From Termitomyces sp. T153 (lineage: Eukaryota; Basidiomycota; Agaricomycetes; Agaricales; Lyophyllaceae): a stretch of 64,000 bases of DNA. Location: NCBI GenBank assembly GCA_018296165.2, contig JACKQL020000049.1, positions 124,001-188,000 on the forward strand, in the 5' to 3' direction. The notes under the pieces are model-generated. The model made no database searches. It saw nothing but the letters and a program-made list of their open reading frames with translations, and was not told where the DNA came from. Both the position numbers and the translations under genes were made by a program. This document shows positions 10,520 to 21,485 of the stretch, piece by piece (the first letter of the stretch is position 1; each line of letters opens with the position of its first letter).

Positions 10520-11873
10520 CAATGTGGGGCTCCCTTGAGGTAGGCTCTACATTGCTGGAAGGCTTCAACAATGGTGAGGAGCTCTTTGTTGTAGATGTTG
10601 TAGTTGAGCTCCACAGGGACCATCAAGTGGGTGTAGAAGGCTATGGGGCAGAGATCCTTACCACAAGTCCATCTGGGAGAGTATGCTAGCTATGGTGTAG
10701 TTGGAGGTGTTGCATTCAAGTATGATAGGCAGGGTAGGGTCAAAGTAATGGAGGATTGGGGCAGAGGTGAAGGCCTTTTCAAGGAGGGTGAATACACTTT
10801 GGCACTTGCTATCCCAGTCCCAGGGGATGTCCTTCCAGGTGAGTTGGTTGAGGGGTTTGGTGATCCCAGAGTAGTTGTTGATGAAAATGAACTGGTGATA
10901 GATGTTAGCAAACCTCAGTAAGGACTGTACCTCTTTGACATTCCAGGGTAGAGGCCAGTTGAGAATGGCCTCAACCTTGGCTGGACCCATGCATACTCCA
11001 TCCAGAGTGACAATAACTCCAAAGTATTTGACATCCATAGTGTGGAAGGAGCATTTTCCAGGTTTGGTATGAAGATGATACTCTCAGAGTCATTCTAGGA
11101 TGCAGCAGATGTGCTCTGGGTGTTCATCCAGGGAGTTCAAGTAGATAGAATGTTGTCCAAGTACACAATCACAAATATGTTGTTCATGTCGTGGAAGATG
11201 TTGTTCATGAAGTACTGGAAGGTGGTGGGGGAGTTGGTGATTCCAAAGGGCATCACTAGATACTTGAAGAGACCATAGCAGGTGTGGAAGGCAGTCTTCC
11301 ATCCATGTCCTGGGGCAATCCAGACATTGTTGTAGCCAGAGCAGAGGTCTATTTCAGTCTAGATCTTGGCACTGTAGAGGCAGTCAACAAGGGTCACCAA
11401 TTAGGGGGAGAGGATACCAGTTCTTTTTGGTGACTTTGTTGAGTCCCCAGTAGTCATCACAGAGTCAGAGTGAACCATCCTTCTCCTTGGCAAACAGGAC
11501 CAGAGCTCCAGTGACAGAAATTGAGGGGCATATGAAACTTTTGCTGAGCATATTGTTGAGGTAATCCTTGAGGGCCTGCAGTTTGACTTTTGACATGTTG
11601 TAGATCTTGCCAAAAGGAGGGGGAGGTGCCTTCTTCAAGATCAATGTTGTGATTGTAGGATCAGTGTGAGGGGAGTTCCTTTGCACTTCCTTTGGAGAAT
11701 ACATCAGCAAATCCATAATACTCCAGGGGAACTACTTCATATAAGATTTGTTCCTCCATTTTTGGTTCTGGCAGGTTAGGCCCTGCATGTAGGTGTTCTT
11801 CTGATAGGGCTGGAGTGACTTGAAGCTGATAAGCAGGGGTTCTGTCTTGTAGAATGCATGCAGAGGGGATGAC
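10520..11873 (-). pseudogene. B3 reverse transcriptase and RNase H (decayed)
   Basis: Readable pieces on the minus strand include KAPPPPFGKIYNMSKVK and a following segment with KEKDGSL (11716-11465), RT palm pieces in several frames (11302-11090), and the RT thumb plus RNase H start (11038-10658), including VKEVQSLLRFANIYHQF, TKPLNQLTWKD and ECNTSNYTIASILSQ. Frameshifts and stops separate them. In the region of the YLDD catalytic box the frame is disturbed (reads as [11 protein letters not shown] after a shift). Confidence 0.75.
11869..11873. repeat. Target site duplication of element C, left
   Basis: ATGAC, repeated at 17953-17957. B sequence continues smoothly on both sides. Confidence 0.85.
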
Positions 11874-12223
11874 TGTCAGGGGACTTCCATTTCCAACCTC
11901 CATGACTGGTTCCAGCACCTCCACAGCTTGTTCAATGCCTCCACAGCTCTTTCCTGGACTGCAGATTTCTATGTATTACCTCAGCAACCATTGCTCTAGA
12001 GTTAGGAGTAACTCCAGTCACCTGTACAGTAGTTCCCATGCCTCCACCACCTGCTGATGTGCCATGCTGAGCAGCAGAGATCCTTAGACTTGTTCTCTTC
12101 AGATTCCCCTCTGCTGGGTAATTAGTTACTGATTTGTATTGTTGTCTACTCTGCTAATATACTTTGGATTCCCCTCTGCTAGCTGCATGACTCTGATCCA
12201 CTGCCCCGGAGGTTGCCCTTACA
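11874..12223 (+). repeat. 5' LTR of element C
   Basis: This 350-base repeat is matched by 17603-17952. It starts TG and ends CA. It contains the short sequence AGACTTGTTCT at 12086-12096, complementary to the primer-binding site just downstream. Diverged partial copies occur at 41118-41244 (minus) and 42432-42715 (plus). Confidence 0.9.
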
Positions 12224-12225
12224 GC

Positions 12226-12236
12226 AGAACAAGTCT
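12226..12236 (+). promoter_or_regulatory. Self-priming primer-binding site of element C
   Basis: AGAACAAGTCT lies two bases after the LTR end and is the exact 11-base reverse complement of 12086-12096 inside the LTR. In Tf1/sushi elements the 5' end of the element RNA folds back on such a site and primes minus-strand synthesis. I infer the same here. No tRNA 3'-end match is evident. Confidence 0.65.
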
Positions 12237-12404
12237 GAAGCCCTGCATAGCTGCAAGGAACCTCTGAGCTGCTATCCATCACTTCTCCACCAGGATTAAG
12301 CACCATGAAGTTCTATGTCTCAGCTTGCTAACCCAGACATGCCCTCAAAGGCCCCAGCCCCATAGGACAAAGCCTGGACTCACCTGCTCTACTTAGAGAC
12401 CCAG

Positions 12405-13465
12405 ATGCAATTAATGCAATCATCCCTCATCCACCATATGACCAAACTCTCTACCCTCCATCAGACAGCAGATCTTATCTCCCAATCCCTCCAGGTGCTG
12501 CTAGAACACCTAAGTCCTAATTCTGCCCCTTGCATGGCAGCAGAACCAGCTCTGCCTGCCACAGCACCTACTCTAGTGGCTCTGGTGACCCTACAGCCAT
12601 GGATCCCTTGTCCGGCACTGCCAGATGCATATGATGGTGCCTGATCCAGCAAGGAGTGATTCCTACAGTCCTGCCTCACTTACATCCACCTCAGCAGGGA
12701 CACTTTTGACTCTGACATGTTGAAAATAGCCTGGGTGCTATTATACATGAAGACTGGATGTGCCTCCACCTACACACTGCAAGTTTTCTGCTGTCCTGGA
12801 GGTGTGGGGAACTTCCCAGACTGAGCTGCCTTTGAGGAGGACTTTTGCATGGAGTTTTTCCCATTAAACCCCACCAAGATGGCAGCACTGACACTGCATG
12901 ACAGGGAGCAGTACAGACAAGGAAAGCATATGTTGGATGAGTACATTGACTTGTTCCAAGCCCTGGTCAAACAGGCTGCCTACCCCAATGGCCTCCAACT
13001 ATGCCTCACCTTTCAGGATGGCTTGCACCCCACCTTGGTGGAATGCATTGACAACCTAGCAGAGGGTTGCCCCAACAATGAAAAGATTGTGTCATGGTAT
13101 GAGGTTGCCCAGAACCAATGGCAACTTATGGAGATATGAAGGAAGCTCCACTGCCCCTATTCCACACTGCACCCTGCTCCAGTCAGCAACCTCTGCCACC
13201 CAATGCCTACTCACCCAGTGCCAGCCCTCACTCTAGCTGCCCCCACATCACATCCCCTACCACCAGGGATCCCCATAGATGTGGATGCAGCCCAACAACT
13301 CTGTGCTGCCCTGCTGTTGTGCTAGAGATGCAAGAAGCCCAGGCACTTTGCATGACACTGTCCCCTGGGCCTGGAGGTATGCTACCTCTCTATGGCAGAG
13401 CAGGAAGAACTTCTCCTGCAGCTCTTGACCACAAAAGATGCTGCCAGAGCTTTGTTGCTAGATGA
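12405..13465 (+). pseudogene. Element C gag (decayed)
   Basis: The N-terminal part (12405-12644) is Leu- and Gln-rich. A retrotransposon Gag core follows in pieces, clearest at 12849-13139 (EFFPLNPTKMAAL, DREQYRQGKHMLDEY, LVKQAAYPNGLQLC). At about 13320-13365 a zinc knuckle is still visible as C-x2-C-x4-H-x4-C, but it is crossed by TAG and TGA codons where Arg codons would be expected. That pattern is typical of CpG-linked decay. Stops at 12645, 12823 and 13137 break the frame. Confidence 0.75.
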
Positions 13466-13756
13466 GCCTATGCTGGAGTTGACCCTGGAGGAAGCCAGCA
13501 TGTGCACTTCACCTCTAGAGTGGGAGGAGGATTTTTAGTCAAGCAACAGATGAGGTGTATGCCTCAGTTGCTAGGTGCTAACAGGTTCTCTTGTCTATCA
13601 ATAGAAAATGAAACTGCCTTTTTTGATGCCCTTCATTCTGAGACAGAAGAACCTGGAAGCCCCCTTCCAAATGTACAAAAACTAACTCTGGAGCCCCTGC
13701 CAAGCTCTCCAACACCTCCAAAGGTCTGACAGTGCAGCCCTGCTTGGGTGCGTTGA

Positions 13757-14239
13757 ATGCCCCTACAGTATGTGATGGCCTCCAGCTCTTCCACCCATTC
13801 CCTGTGCCTTGATGTGGAGATTGAGACAATGGACACCCAGCAAAACTGTGGAGTTACAGCTCTTCTGGACAGTGGAGCAATGGGACTTTTCCTGGACTCA
13901 GACTTTGTCAAATGCCACAGCCTGACCATGCCACTCCTTCCCAAGCCCATTCCTGTCTACAACATTGACAGAATGCCCAATGAAGCCAGTGCAATTAGCT
14001 CCATGGTTAACCTGATTCTCCATTATTGGAATCACACAGAGTGTGCCATATTTGCTGTCACCAGCTTAGGAAGGCAAGACATGATCCTTGGGTTCACATG
14101 GCTCCAAGAGCATAATCCCAAGGTTGATTGGACCAAAGGAGAGGTGACCATGAGTAGATGCCCCAAAAAGTGCTCCCCCTGTGCCACAGAGGACAGAGCA
14201 GAGCATTGGACCCAAGTCCAAGAGCATGCAGCCATCTGA
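13757..14239 (+). pseudogene. Element C aspartic protease
   Basis: A 160-codon open piece carries a retropepsin-like fold: active-site motif ALLDSGAMGLF at residues about 34-44, then ILHYWNHTECAIFAVTSLG and ILGFTWLQEHNPKVDW, the end of the protease domain in gypsy elements. It lies between gag and RT as expected. The motif is intact, but the piece is cut from gag and RT by stops. Confidence 0.75.
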
Positions 14240-14469
14240 GCATGTTGCACTGGCCCTCTCCCCTTTGCTGATCTAGACCTCCTGGACCCCCCACCTCTGG
14301 CATTCCCTCATAGAGAGGCCCTCTACAGGATGATCAGAGCAATGGCAGAGCCCCAGAGGAGGAGCATGGAGGAGAGTTTGGTGGTATACATGAGCTGGAG
14401 CTCCTGGACAAAGCAATAGAGGCAGGGGATTAAATCTATGTTACTACTGTCCACCCACCACCCTCCATC

Positions 14470-15998
14470 ATGGAGATCAGGGCTAGCCAGACTACATCCT
14501 GGAGGCTAGCCCAGGCCTTTGCTGCCAATGCTGCACCTCATGAGTTCCAGGACATGGTACCCCCCTACCAGCATGTGTTTAAAGATGTGTTCTCTAAAGC
14601 CTCCTTTGACTCACTTCCAGAGTGCAAGAGGTGGGACCATGCCATTGAACTGCTGCCCAACTCTGCACCCTCCAGCTGTAAGGTCTACCCCCTTGCACTC
14701 AGGGAGCAGGACAAGCTCAATGCATTCCTACAGGAGAACTTGGACTCTGGTCATATTCATCCATCCAAGTCTCCAATGGCTTCTCTGGTCTTCTTCATCA
14801 AAAAGAAGGATGGCTCTCTCTGACTGATACAGGACTACCAGGTACTCAATGCCATGACAGTGAAGAACCATTACCCCCTCCCCCTCATCTCTGAGCTCAT
14901 CAACAACCTCTGGGGTGCATGATACTTCACTAAACTGGACATCTGGTGGGGTTACAACAATGTGCACATTCAGGAAGGAGACAAGTGAAAGGTGGCCTTC
15001 TGGACCAACCAGGGATTGTTCAAGCGACTTGTCATGTTCTTTGGTCTCACCAACAGCCTGGCCACCTTCCAGACCATGATGAACAACATCTTCTGGACCT
15101 CATTGCAGAGGGTATAGTGTGCATGTACCTTAATAACAACCTCATCTACACCAAAACACTGGAGGAACACCATTGGATCACTTGTCTTATCCTGGAACAC
15201 CTTTGCCAGCACCAGCTCTACTTCAGGCTGGAGAAGTGCGAGTTTGAACAAACCTGGATTGAGTACCTCAGCCTGATCATCTCCCATGGAGCAGCAGAGA
15301 TGGACCCAGTGAAGGTAGCAGGTGTGGCAGAGTGGCTGGAGCCCCAAAACAAGAAGGAGGTACAGGTGTTCCTTGGTTTTGCAAACTTCTACTAGAGATT
15401 CATCCAGGACTTCTTGCACCATGCCCACCCACTGTTCAACCTCACAGGAAAGGATGTTATGTGAAGCTGGGGACTTCTGGAGCAGATGGCCTTTGACACT
15501 CTCAAGTGTGCCATGACCTCAAGGCCTGTCCTCCTATTTCCAGATAACAACTCTCCCTTCCACATAGAGGCTGACAGCTCCAACTTTGCTACTGGGGTGG
15601 TGCTCTCACAGCAATCCCCAGAAGACAGGAAGTGGCATCTGGTGGCCTTTTACTCTAAAAGCCTGAATGCAGTGGAATAGAACTACAAGATCCATGATAA
15701 GGAGATGCTGGCCATCATCTAGTCATTTGAGGAGTGGCGGCACTTCCTGGAAGGTGCACAGCACAAGTTCAAGGTCTGGACAGATCACAAGAACCTTAAA
15801 TACTTCTGGATGGCCAAGAAGCTCAATTGCCAGCAGGCCCAATGGTCCCTCTACCTTGCCAACTTTGACTTCTCCTTGCACCACAAGCCTGGCCAGAGCA
15901 TGGGGAAACCAGATGCCCTGTCTTGGAGGGCAGACCATGGAACAGGGGAAGGGGATAACAGTAACATCATGCTCCTCTGCCCAAAATTGTTCATGATC
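14470..15998 (+). pseudogene. Element C reverse transcriptase and RNase H (decayed)
   Basis: RT begins in 14470-14823 (YQHVFKDVFSKASFDSLPE, HIHPSKSPMASLVFFIKKKDGSL) and continues through stops (YFTKLDIWWGYNNVHI, FGLTNSLATFQTMMNNIF). The catalytic box reads YLNNNLIYTKT where YLDDxLIYT is expected, so both catalytic Asp are Asn. RNase H follows at 15486-15998 (FHIEADSSNFATGVVLSQQ, VWTDHKNLKYF, KPDALSWR). Stops lie at 14821, 14987, 15394 and elsewhere. Confidence 0.8.
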
Positions 15999-16090
15999 TG
16001 AGCCATGGAGGGCCTCACCATCAATGGAGCAGAGGTGGACATTCTCCAGGACATTGATGGGGTAATAGGGACAGTCAACAGAAGGAGCTT

Positions 16091-17590
16091 ATGGCACAGG
16101 CCATTCGGATGCTAAAGTCAGGACATACTATTGGTGTTAAGGTGGTCCATGCTGACAAATGGGCCCTCCAAGATGGAATCCTGACCTTTCAAGACTGTAT
16201 CTACATCCCCAACATTCCAGAGCTCCATTGGAGGATTGTGGAGCAATACCACAACTCCTGCATTGCAGGGCACCCTAGATGGTGGGAGACACTAGAGTTA
16301 GTATTGCAGCACTACTGGTGGCCCCAGATGTCCTGGTACATCGGGTCCTACACTAGTATCTGCAATCTCTGCCTCCAGATCAAGTCCCAGTGCTGACTCT
16401 CCTATGGACAGTTACACTTGCTACTGGTGCTCATGAAACAGTGGAGCATAGCATCTGTAGACTTCATCATAGAGCTCCCTGATGCCCATGGTTATGATGC
16501 GATCATGGTGGTGGTGGACCTGTATGGCAAGAGAGCACACTTCATTCTGACCCACACCACCTGCTCTGCCATGGGTGCCACAACCTGTACCAGAGGAATG
16601 TCTGGAAGCTCCATGGCCTCTCTGATGCCTAAGTCTCAGATTGGGAACCACAATTCATGGCAGAGCTCACCCAGGAGCTCTACTGACTGCTCAGAGTAAA
16701 GCTCCACACCACCACTGCCTACCACCCACAGTCTGATGACCAGACAGAGTGTGTAAACCAGGAGCTGGAACAGTATCTCTGCCTCTTCTGCAATGAGCAC
16801 CAAGATGAGTGGGACAAACTCCTCCCCAATGCCGAATTCTAGTACAACAATCATGTTCACACATCCACCCAGTTTTCCCCATCTTCCTTGACACCAGATG
16901 GCACCTACACATGGGTTTTGAACCCCAGGCCTGACCCTCAGAGAATGAGGCAGTAAACAAATTTGTGGACCAGATGAAGAGGTTACAGGAGGTGGCCTGA
17001 GCTGTGCTGGCAAAAGCAAAAGATGATATGGCACAATACTATGACCACAGAAGGACCCTGGAGCACAGATATCAGCCTGGAGATCAAGTCTACCTGGATG
17101 CCTCTGACATTATAACCACCTAACCCTCAAAAAGCTATCACACTGCCAATTAGGGCCATTCACAGTGGAATAACAGATGGGACTCCTGGCCTATCAACTC
17201 TGACTCTCTGCAGGGATGTGCCTGCTTCATCTGGTGTCCAATGTGGTCAAACTAACCCTGGCCCCTAAACATCCTATCCCAGAGCAATGTCCACCACCTC
17301 CACTACCTCCTATAGTGGTCAATGACAACAAGGAGTATGAAGTGGAGGAAATCCTGGACAGCCATTTATTCCAGAGATGACTACAGTACAAGGTGAAGTG
17401 GAAAGGCTATGGAATCGAGGATATTTTCTGGGAGCCATGGGAGAACATACATGCCCCCAGACTTGTCAAGGAGTTTCACTGGAGACATCCAGATGCCCTG
17501 TGTGCCATACAAGAAATCTACCCTATCTCACCAGTGGACCAAGCAATCAGGGACTTCTTCTATCCCATGCATCAAGATGCCACATGCTAG
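16091..17590 (+). pseudogene. Element C integrase and chromodomain (decayed)
   Basis: The H2C2 zinc-binding region is at 16200-16400 (YHNSCIAGHPRWWETLELV and YWWPQM). The DDE core starts at 16440 (SVDFIIELPDAHGYDAIMVVVD) and runs in broken frames to about 17000. A C-terminal chromodomain at 17330-17500 reads YEVEEILDSHLF, then YKVKWKGYGIEDIFWEPWEN. Stops at CAG or TGG positions interrupt it. Confidence 0.8.
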
Positions 17591-17602
17591 AGGGGGGGGT
17601 GA
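17589..17602 (+). promoter_or_regulatory. Polypurine tract of element C
   Basis: AGAGGGGGGGGTGA lies directly before the 3' LTR start, the standard site for plus-strand priming in LTR retrotransposons. Family B has the similar GAAGAGGGGGTGA in the same place. Confidence 0.75.
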
Positions 17603-17952
17603 TGTCAGGGGACTTCCATTTCCAACCTCCATGACTGGTTTCAGCACCTCCACAGCTTGTTTGACACCTCCACAGCTCTCTCCTGGACTGCAGAGTTCTC
17701 TGTATTACCTCAGCAACCATTGCCCTAGGGTTAGAAGTAATTCTGGTCACCTGTACAGTAGTTCCCATGCCTCTGCCACCTGCTGATGCACTGCACTAAG
17801 CAGCAGAGATCCTTAGACTTGTTCTCTTCAGATTTCTCTCTGCTAGGTGATTAGTTACTGATTTGTATCATTGTCTACTCCACTAATATACTTTGGATTC
17901 CCCTCTGCTAGCTGTGTGACTCTGATCCGCTGCCCTAGAGGTTGCCCTTACA
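17603..17952 (+). repeat. 3' LTR of element C
   Basis: 350 bases, the same length as the 5' LTR. The differences I can see between the two are mostly transitions. Confidence 0.9.
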
Positions 17953-19090
17953 ATGACACTGATAATTTTGATCTTGAGGGTTTCTGGATTGATGGGGTTA
18001 GGTGTTGGAGTTGTGGTGGCAGGGTCCAGAGTTGTCTGTGGTTGTCAGTTGGGGTACCTCAGGTCTTTATATTGATTCTGTGAGATGTTGGGGGGAAGCT
18101 GTTGGAGTGTGTTTAAGAGGGACTGTGGCAGGGGTGGGGGGTGTGCTTTCCTCCATTTTTTGGTTGTCCTTGAGGGTTGTGGGGTTTTGGGTGGCTCCAG
18201 AGCTGCTGCAGTTGGAGTTGGAAACATCAAAGTTTGAGGAGGACTGGAAGGGGAGGAGGTGGTGGCTGCTAGGCTTGCTTCAGAGCCTGGGAATCATATA
18301 GTGAGGTTTCTCTAATCAATGTCAGGGTTGATGTCCTGTAACTAGGGGAGTTCAAGCACAATCAGAGTTGATTCTGGAAGCTGGCTGACAAGGAGCTGGA
18401 CCTGGATTCTTGAATTGTTGTTGAATATGAGGGCACTGTTGTGATATTGGGTGATCCCAGTTGAGGCAGGGCTTCTGTCAAATAGCTGGAGCTCAAGGGG
18501 CTTGTTGAGGGTATCATATAAAAGGTTGAGCTGCTTGCTGATGAAGGTGCCAGAGGTTCTGCTGTCAATGAGGATGGGGAGGACTGTCAGAGAGTTGTCA
18601 AGTCAGACATTGATGATGAATGATTGTGCAGACTTTGAACAGAGCTGTGAGAGGAGGGGGTCTGGGGGATGTTGGTAGTGTTTTTTTGGCCCTTGGAGTG
18701 GAGTGAGATATTGAAAGGGACTGGTCTGGAACTGGGCAGGTTGTCCCAGTCAAAGCAGAGGGTGAGGCTGGGCCAGTCAATTTGGGAGTTGGTTGTGCAG
18801 AGCCAGGGGAAGCTGAGAACAAGGGGGGCAGAGGCATGTAGCTTGGTGACTAATAGTCAGAGGTCCTCTCATTGTTTGTTGGCAAAGGTGATAGTTGTTT
18901 TTGCACAGTGAGTGATATCTCTGGTGGAGGTAGGGTCACCATCAAAGAGTTTGAGGAGGATGGGAGTGGGGAGGTGCCAGAGGGGTTGGGGAGTGAGTGC
19001 TGCTAGGGATTTGTTGATGAACTTGTTAGTGGTGTGACTGTTGACCAGTGGGGATGGAGCTGGCAGAGAAAGGAAGGGTGGTGTGGAGGA
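17953..19090 (-). pseudogene. B3 protease and protease-RT linker (decayed)
   Basis: After the ATGAC duplication the B sequence resumes and matches B2 at about 50370-51500. The protease core is in the minus-strand frame 19192-18869 (TTNKFINKSLAALTPQPL). The active site, DSGA in B2, reads NSHT here, so it is dead. At about 19090 the frame passes into coiled-coil sequence of gene D from another B copy, making a chimeric open frame. Confidence 0.7.
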
Positions 19091-20330
19091 GGAGTCCCCC
19101 ATCCTCTGGAGCTCCTCTTTCTGTGTTGCTAACATCCTCTCCAACCCCTCCACCCAGCAATGTACAAACTGCTCCACAGTAGAGAGTGCCAATCCAGAGG
19201 CCTCTGCCAGTTACCCCAGTGGGACTCCCAAACTAGTGGAGCAGATGTGAGGCCCAGGAGGGCCCACCATCATTGCCTCATCCCAGGGCCTCTTGCTAGG
19301 CCTAGCCTCCAGGGGCAGGAATGCTCTCCACTTTCCTCTCCCCTGCACAACTGGATCTCCCTCCCTATGACCCACCTGCAGCAGACCCACTTTTCCCATT
19401 GACCTCCCACTGCTCTCCAGTGCCTTCACCTTTCACCCCTTACCCATCTGCCCCCTTACCCAGTTCACCTCCCAACCCTGCTCTGTGGCTATACAGGCTG
19501 CATGCCATTCCACCAAAATGGAACACTTTTCATGCCAAGAGCAGCAGGGGAGGCAGACCAACAAGTCACAATGGGTCCAAGACACAGGTCCATTGAACTT
19601 GCAGGCTTCCCCAGGCTGAGCACAGAGGATGCTCTAAAAATAGGCAGTCAGTCAGGAATGACAGCCCACCCCAGGACATACTGGAGCTTCATTCTGGCAC
19701 CATTCCAGTGTTGGGGGGTTCTGTGCCCACCCCAGCACCTCTGCAAATACTTCTGGGATCACTTCCTCCTGTGGCACCCTCTGACTCTCTAAGACAACCT
19801 GGACAACCCCTGCCCCCAAGCTCAGCCTTGCAGAACAGGTCAGTGGCACTGGGACAGCATGGCTGACCTGACCCAAACCCCTCACAACAGAGGAGCCCCC
19901 AAACAACTCCACCATTGCTGCAGACTACTCTGTTAAGTTCAAATCAGTACCATCTCCAGTGCCAGACCCCCAGACTTATGATGACAATATATTGAATTGA
20001 CTCTCCTTCAATCCTGACAACAATCAAACTGCTCCTGTCAATGTTCATACTTGTCCCAGACAACCACACAATTCTTGTCAGAAGGGGAGGTGGGGGACAA
20101 TGATGATACTGATGAGGAAGCAGAAGAGGACATTGGAAAAGTTAAGGAAGCACTGGAGTATGTCCTGACCCTTTTAATTTCCTAGGAGGAGCTTCTTGAT
20201 GAACAATAATCCCCCTTTAGCTTCATTCCCCACACCACCACTGCCATTGTGGATTGATCAATATTGCTCTGACTTTGATTCCCATGCCCCTGCCAATCTC
20301 CAACTCATGCCCATGCCTCGAGAGTCTTGA
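19090..20330 (-). pseudogene. Antisense passenger gene D of family B, copy 3 (decayed)
   Basis: The minus strand matches D at 45515-47054. Pieces are PEVFAEVLGWAQNPPTLEWCQ (19915-19652), the Cys cluster near 19560-19460 (CLPC, six residues, C, nine residues, C, then ATEQGWE), and the coiled-coil segment (TVEQFVHCWVEGLERMLATQ) near 19170. It ends 5 bases before a polypurine tract and a plus-strand B LTR at 20348, so it sits antisense just upstream of a 3' LTR, the same arrangement as in B2. Stops and shifts break it. Confidence 0.6.
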
Positions 20331-20334
20331 CACT

Positions 20335-20347
20335 GAAGGGGAGGTGA
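20335..20347 (+). promoter_or_regulatory. Polypurine tract of a plus-strand B element
   Basis: GAAGGGGAGGTGA lies immediately before the LTR start and is equivalent to the tract at 45164-45152 (minus). Confidence 0.7.
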
Positions 20348-21419
20348 TGTCATGACCCACTCCTAGACCTCCAGACCTCTCCCCAAGCTACCCTGCTATT
20401 CTGGAGTCCCCACCAACACCCCCTTGACTCACTCCAACCTTTGTTCACCCACAGTGCCTGCCCCAGCTAACTCCAATGCTTCTCCAACAAACCCTGATAG
20501 CCCCATGGCACACCCTGACATGTTCCCTGCAGACCCATCACTTGCCCTTCTCCCCCCTTCTCCCCCAGGCCCCTCTGACATTGCCCCTGACCCCTGCATA
20601 CATCACTGACTTGTTGCCTTGACCTACCTGACCATTCCAGAACTTCCTAACAACTATGGGGTGGACTGCATTCCCATCAGTTCCCATCAGAATATCACCA
20701 TGGCCTGCCATCTGATCAGAACTGACACCTGTCAACCCTGCATAGCTCTGACAAGCCCACTATTGCACCCTCAGTCCCTGGAGGAGGTCCAGTAGTTAGT
20801 ATATAAGTTGTAGAGCAATATCTGCTACAGTAGTCTTGATATTGTTGTTACTTGTCTGTTGATGTTCTGTGTCTGTTATGTTTCCCTGTTTCATCACTAT
20901 TTTTGCCTCTAGTCTTGTGCCTCATCTCAATTCTATTTTGTTCTTGTCTCTGTCTTGCCTCAACTCTGTCTCATCTTGCCTGCCTCAGTTTCCTTTATTG
21001 TTGCCTGAATACTCTAACTCTGTTATGAACTCCAATCACCTATTTACAACTCATACATTCCTTATTAACTCCAGACCTTGCTCTATGCTCAGCCTCAGAA
21101 TTCATCAACCTTGATTGATCTCCCATCAATCTCCAGCCTTGCTCCCATCACTTGCATGGCCTCTGCTAGCTCCACAACCTGTATATTTGCCTCTGGACTT
21201 GTGCCTGACACACCTCCAAGCCCAACCCTTGTTTGTACCTTGTCTTAGACTTCTCCAGACCTCTTCAGACTTGCTTGGACCACTTTTCCAAACCTCCCCT
21301 TGCAAGTATCTGACATCTGGATGTCCCCAGCATGCTAGGTTATAAGTGCAGGACATTGCATCTACCTAGTAAGGAATTGCCCAGTTAAGCTGAGCCCCTG
21401 TGATCAGTGGAACCTGACA
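20348..21419 (+). repeat. Family B LTR (3' LTR of a truncated plus-strand copy)
   Basis: This 1072-base LTR starts TGTCATGACC and ends GGAACCTGACA. It matches the solo LTR at 35048-36126 and, less closely, the B2 LTR pair. The flanking five bases (GGTGA and TCATC) differ and a polypurine tract lies upstream, so it is the 3' LTR of an element cut off at 19090 rather than a solo LTR. It contains a TATA box at 20800 and, 32 bases on, the self-priming motif AGTCTTGATATT. Confidence 0.85.
20800..20807 (+). promoter_or_regulatory. TATA box in a family B LTR
   Basis: TATATAAG is followed 32 bases later by AGTCTTGATATT (20832-20843). The same spacing occurs in the B2 5' LTR. It should set the RNA start at or near the self-priming motif. 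Confidence 0.6.
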
Positions 21420-21485
21420 TCATCAAATATTGAAACAGCTGTCAGCACAACTTCCCCCTAAAACACAAACTTTGGCTTATGCAGA

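Larger units (their letters stand above)
11874..17952 (+). mobile_element. Chromovirus C, complete with LTRs but coding-dead
   Basis: This plus-strand Ty3/gypsy element of 6.08 kb is bounded by two 350-base LTRs beginning TGTCAGGGGA and ending CTTACA, and flanked by the 5-base target duplication ATGAC (11869-11873 and 17953-17957). A self-priming type site follows the 5' LTR and a polypurine tract precedes the 3' LTR. The order is gag, protease, RT, RNase H, integrase, chromodomain. Every domain has in-frame stops, many at TGA or TAG where CGA, TGG or CAG is expected. It sits inside B3, so it is younger than B3. Confidence 0.92.
10520..19090 (-). mobile_element. Chromovirus family B, copy B3, split by element C
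   Basis: Minus-strand B sequence occupies 10520-11873 (RNase H and RT) and 17953-19090 (RT-protease linker and protease). The two parts are contiguous in B2 around 50370, so element C inserted between them. The left edge at about 10520 lies inside RNase H and meets element A. The right edge at about 19090 lies inside the protease region and meets a D gene of another B copy. It has no LTRs and only decayed coding sequence. Confidence 0.8.

Noticed and set aside
4078..10520. Element A as an insertion splitting one B element into B1 and B3
   Set aside because: The two B edges are not adjacent in B2 (gag on one side, RNase H on the other), and there is no target duplication.
20343..21424. LTR at 20348-21419 as a solo LTR
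   Set aside because: The flanking five bases differ, and a polypurine tract with gene D lies directly upstream, so it is the 3' LTR of a truncated element.
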